Assembly: GCA_030834835.1 (NCBI GenBank)
Contig: JAUQXD010000488.1
Span: forward strand, 1-5,938
Length of the DNA: 5,938 bases
Origin: Thermoflexales bacterium
GTDB taxonomy: Bacteria > Chloroflexota > Anaerolineae > Fen-1058
Direction of reading: 5' to 3'
The notes under the pieces were generated by a model. It was not told where the DNA came from. It worked only from the letters and a program-made list of their open reading frames with translations, and did not search any database. Positions 5,045 to 5,938 of this stretch are shown piece by piece. Made by a program: the position numbers and the translations under genes. Numbering within the stretch: position 1 is the first letter of the stretch; every line of letters begins with the position of its first letter.

Positions 5045-5563
5045 ATGGCCGATCCATTTGTTGCCGAGATTCGCATCTTCCCGTTCAACTTTGCGCCCAG
5101 AGGCTGGGCCTGGTGTGACGGTCAACTGTTGCCCCTTTCACAAAACACCGCGCTGTTTTCATTGCTAGGCACGACCTATGGAGGAAATGGTAAGAGTAAC
5201 TTTGCTTTGCCCGACCTACAAGGCCGCGCGCCGATGCATCCCGGTCAGGGGCCGGGCCTGAGCTTGCACGATCTGGGTGAGACGGGCGGTTCGGAAACAG
5301 TGACCTTGCTGGAGTCGGAAATTGCCGCCCACTCACACACGTTCACCGCATCGCAGCTGCCCGGCGAGGTGCCGATTGCGCAGGGCAACTATCCGGCGAC
5401 GACCGTCGGTGACAACACGTATGCTGCGGTCGGCAACCTGGTCAGTATGTCGCCGAATGCGCTGGCACCGGCCGGTGGTGATCAGCCGCACAATAACCTG
5501 ATGCCGTATCTGACGTTCTACTTCTGCATCGCCATGCAGGGCGTCTTTCCGCCGCGAACCTGA
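5045..5563 (+). CDS. Phage tail-collar domain / microcystin-dependent (MdpB-like) protein, copy 3
   Basis: This 172-residue protein is the longest of the three paralogues. AGGAG at 5034-5038, six bases before the ATG at 5045, fixes the start; the frame is open further upstream into copy 2, but that part has no family match. Conserved blocks are FAPRGWAWCDGQLLP (16-30), GTTYGGNG (42-49), FALPDLQGR (53-61), H96-x-H98 in AAHSHTF, GGDQPH (144-149) and FYFCIAMQGVFP near the end. It has a five-residue insertion around 66-75 (PGQGPGLSLH) before the H-x-H, and a divergent centre (about 100-140). About 70% of its first 60 residues match copy 1 by hand count. There is no export signal, although the gene 5' of the triplet has a Tat signal. 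Its TGA stop is immediately followed by the ATG of the acetyltransferase gene, so the two are probably translationally coupled. Confidence 0.9.
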   Translation: MADPFVAEIRIFPFNFAPRGWAWCDGQLLPLSQNTALFSLLGTTYGGNGKSNFALPDLQGRAPMHPGQGPGLSLHDLGETGGSETVTLLESEIAAHSHTFTASQLPGEVPIAQGNYPATTVGDNTYAAVGNLVSMSPNALAPAGGDQPHNNLMPYLTFYFCIAMQGVFPPRT

Positions 5564-5938
5564 ATGACCCACGCCTTGACGTTGCGCCCCATCACCGACG
5601 CCGACTCGCCGTTTTTGCGGCAGGTCTATGGCAGCACGCGCGCGGATGAACTGGCCATGACCGACTGGTGTGATGCGCAGAAGGCCGCCTTCGTGCAGCA
5701 GCAGTTCGAGGCGCAGCACCAGTACTATCAGCAAAACTACACTGGCGCACAGTTCCAGATCGTCGAATGGAACGGTCAACCGATCGGGCGGCTGTACCTG
5801 GTCGAGTGGCCGGACGAAGTCCGTATCATCGACATTGCGCTGCTGCCTGAATATCGCGGGCGCGGCTTTGGGTCGCAGTTACTAAGTGAGGTGCTGGCCC
5901 TGGGCACGCGCCTCACAAAGCCGGTGACCATTCATGTG
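5564..5938 (+). CDS. GNAT-family N-acetyltransferase (C-terminus beyond the right edge)
   Basis: Translation from the ATG at 5564 gives 125 codons with no stop. The protein begins LTLRPITDADSPFLRQVYGS, a typical GNAT N-terminal strand and helix. After a Gln-rich helix (about 40-58, FVQQQFEAQHQYYQQ) come strands FQIVEWNGQPIGRLYLVEW (64-82) and IIDIALLPEYRGRGFGSQLL (88-107). The R-G-R-G-F-G segment (98-103) is the motif A loop that binds the acetyl-CoA pyrophosphate. These enzymes move an acetyl group from acetyl-CoA to an amine, such as a small molecule, a protein N-terminus or a lysine; the substrate cannot be read from the sequence. The start directly follows the TGA of collar copy 3 with no Shine-Dalgarno of its own, so it probably relies on coupled translation. 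That linkage suggests, without proving, a role in modifying a product of this operon. About one third of a usual GNAT domain may lie outside the window. Confidence 0.88.
   Translation, partial: MTHALTLRPITDADSPFLRQVYGSTRADELAMTDWCDAQKAAFVQQQFEAQHQYYQQNYTGAQFQIVEWNGQPIGRLYLVEWPDEVRIIDIALLPEYRGRGFGSQLLSEVLALGTRLTKPVTIHV

Noticed and set aside
4420..5088. Minus-strand 222-codon open frame over collar copies 1-3
   Set aside because: It lies opposite three clear paralogous genes, and its repeated internal similarity simply mirrors those duplications.
4020..5563. Prophage or contractile injection system
   Set aside because: Collar domains also occur in chromosomal MdpB-like proteins. No sheath, tube, baseplate, capsid, terminase or integrase gene is visible here, so a phage origin of the locus as a whole is not supported within the window.

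Overview
This window looks like chromosomal DNA of a GC-rich bacterium. The kinase/regulator style fits Chloroflexota or a similar lineage of large-genome environmental bacteria: a soluble GAF-PAS-HisKA_3 kinase and a NarL-type regulator whose HTH carries 'TIANRLSEIYQKL'. That assignment is inference from protein style only, with no marker gene to confirm it. No tRNA, rRNA, CRISPR array, transposase or integrase was seen.

Layout. At the left edge (1-381, minus strand) is the N-terminal part of a TPR-repeat protein running out of the window. It diverges across a 346-bp non-coding region (382-727) that holds two overlapping inverted repeats and a 19-bp-spaced pair of direct repeats. To the right is a complete two-component system on the plus strand: a cytoplasmic histidine kinase (728-2374) and its NarL/FixJ-type response regulator (2395-3060). 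A probable rho-independent terminator (3098-3126) and a new promoter candidate (3152-3180) separate this pair from the next block.

The block from 3229 to the right edge reads as one tightly packed operon. It starts with a stand-alone receiver-like protein that has lost the phosphoacceptor aspartate and has no DNA-binding domain. Next is a small Tat-exported protein with one Asp-box motif, overlapping the previous gene by ATGA. Three tandem paralogous phage-tail-collar / microcystin-dependent-protein genes follow, and then a partial GNAT acetyltransferase whose start codon abuts the preceding stop. Most gaps are 0-12 bases, and strong Shine-Dalgarno sequences sit on or next to the preceding stop codons.

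Working model (inference). The collar proteins resemble the receptor-binding ends of phage short tail fibres and share an H-x-H motif, but no other phage structural genes are present. They are therefore more likely a domesticated cellular set than part of a prophage. The pseudo-receiver may link the set to the upstream two-component system, for example by binding the kinase without accepting phosphate. The acetyltransferase is a candidate modifier of one of the co-transcribed products. The unusual features are the degenerate receiver, the mini Asp-box Tat protein and the collar triplet in a single operon.
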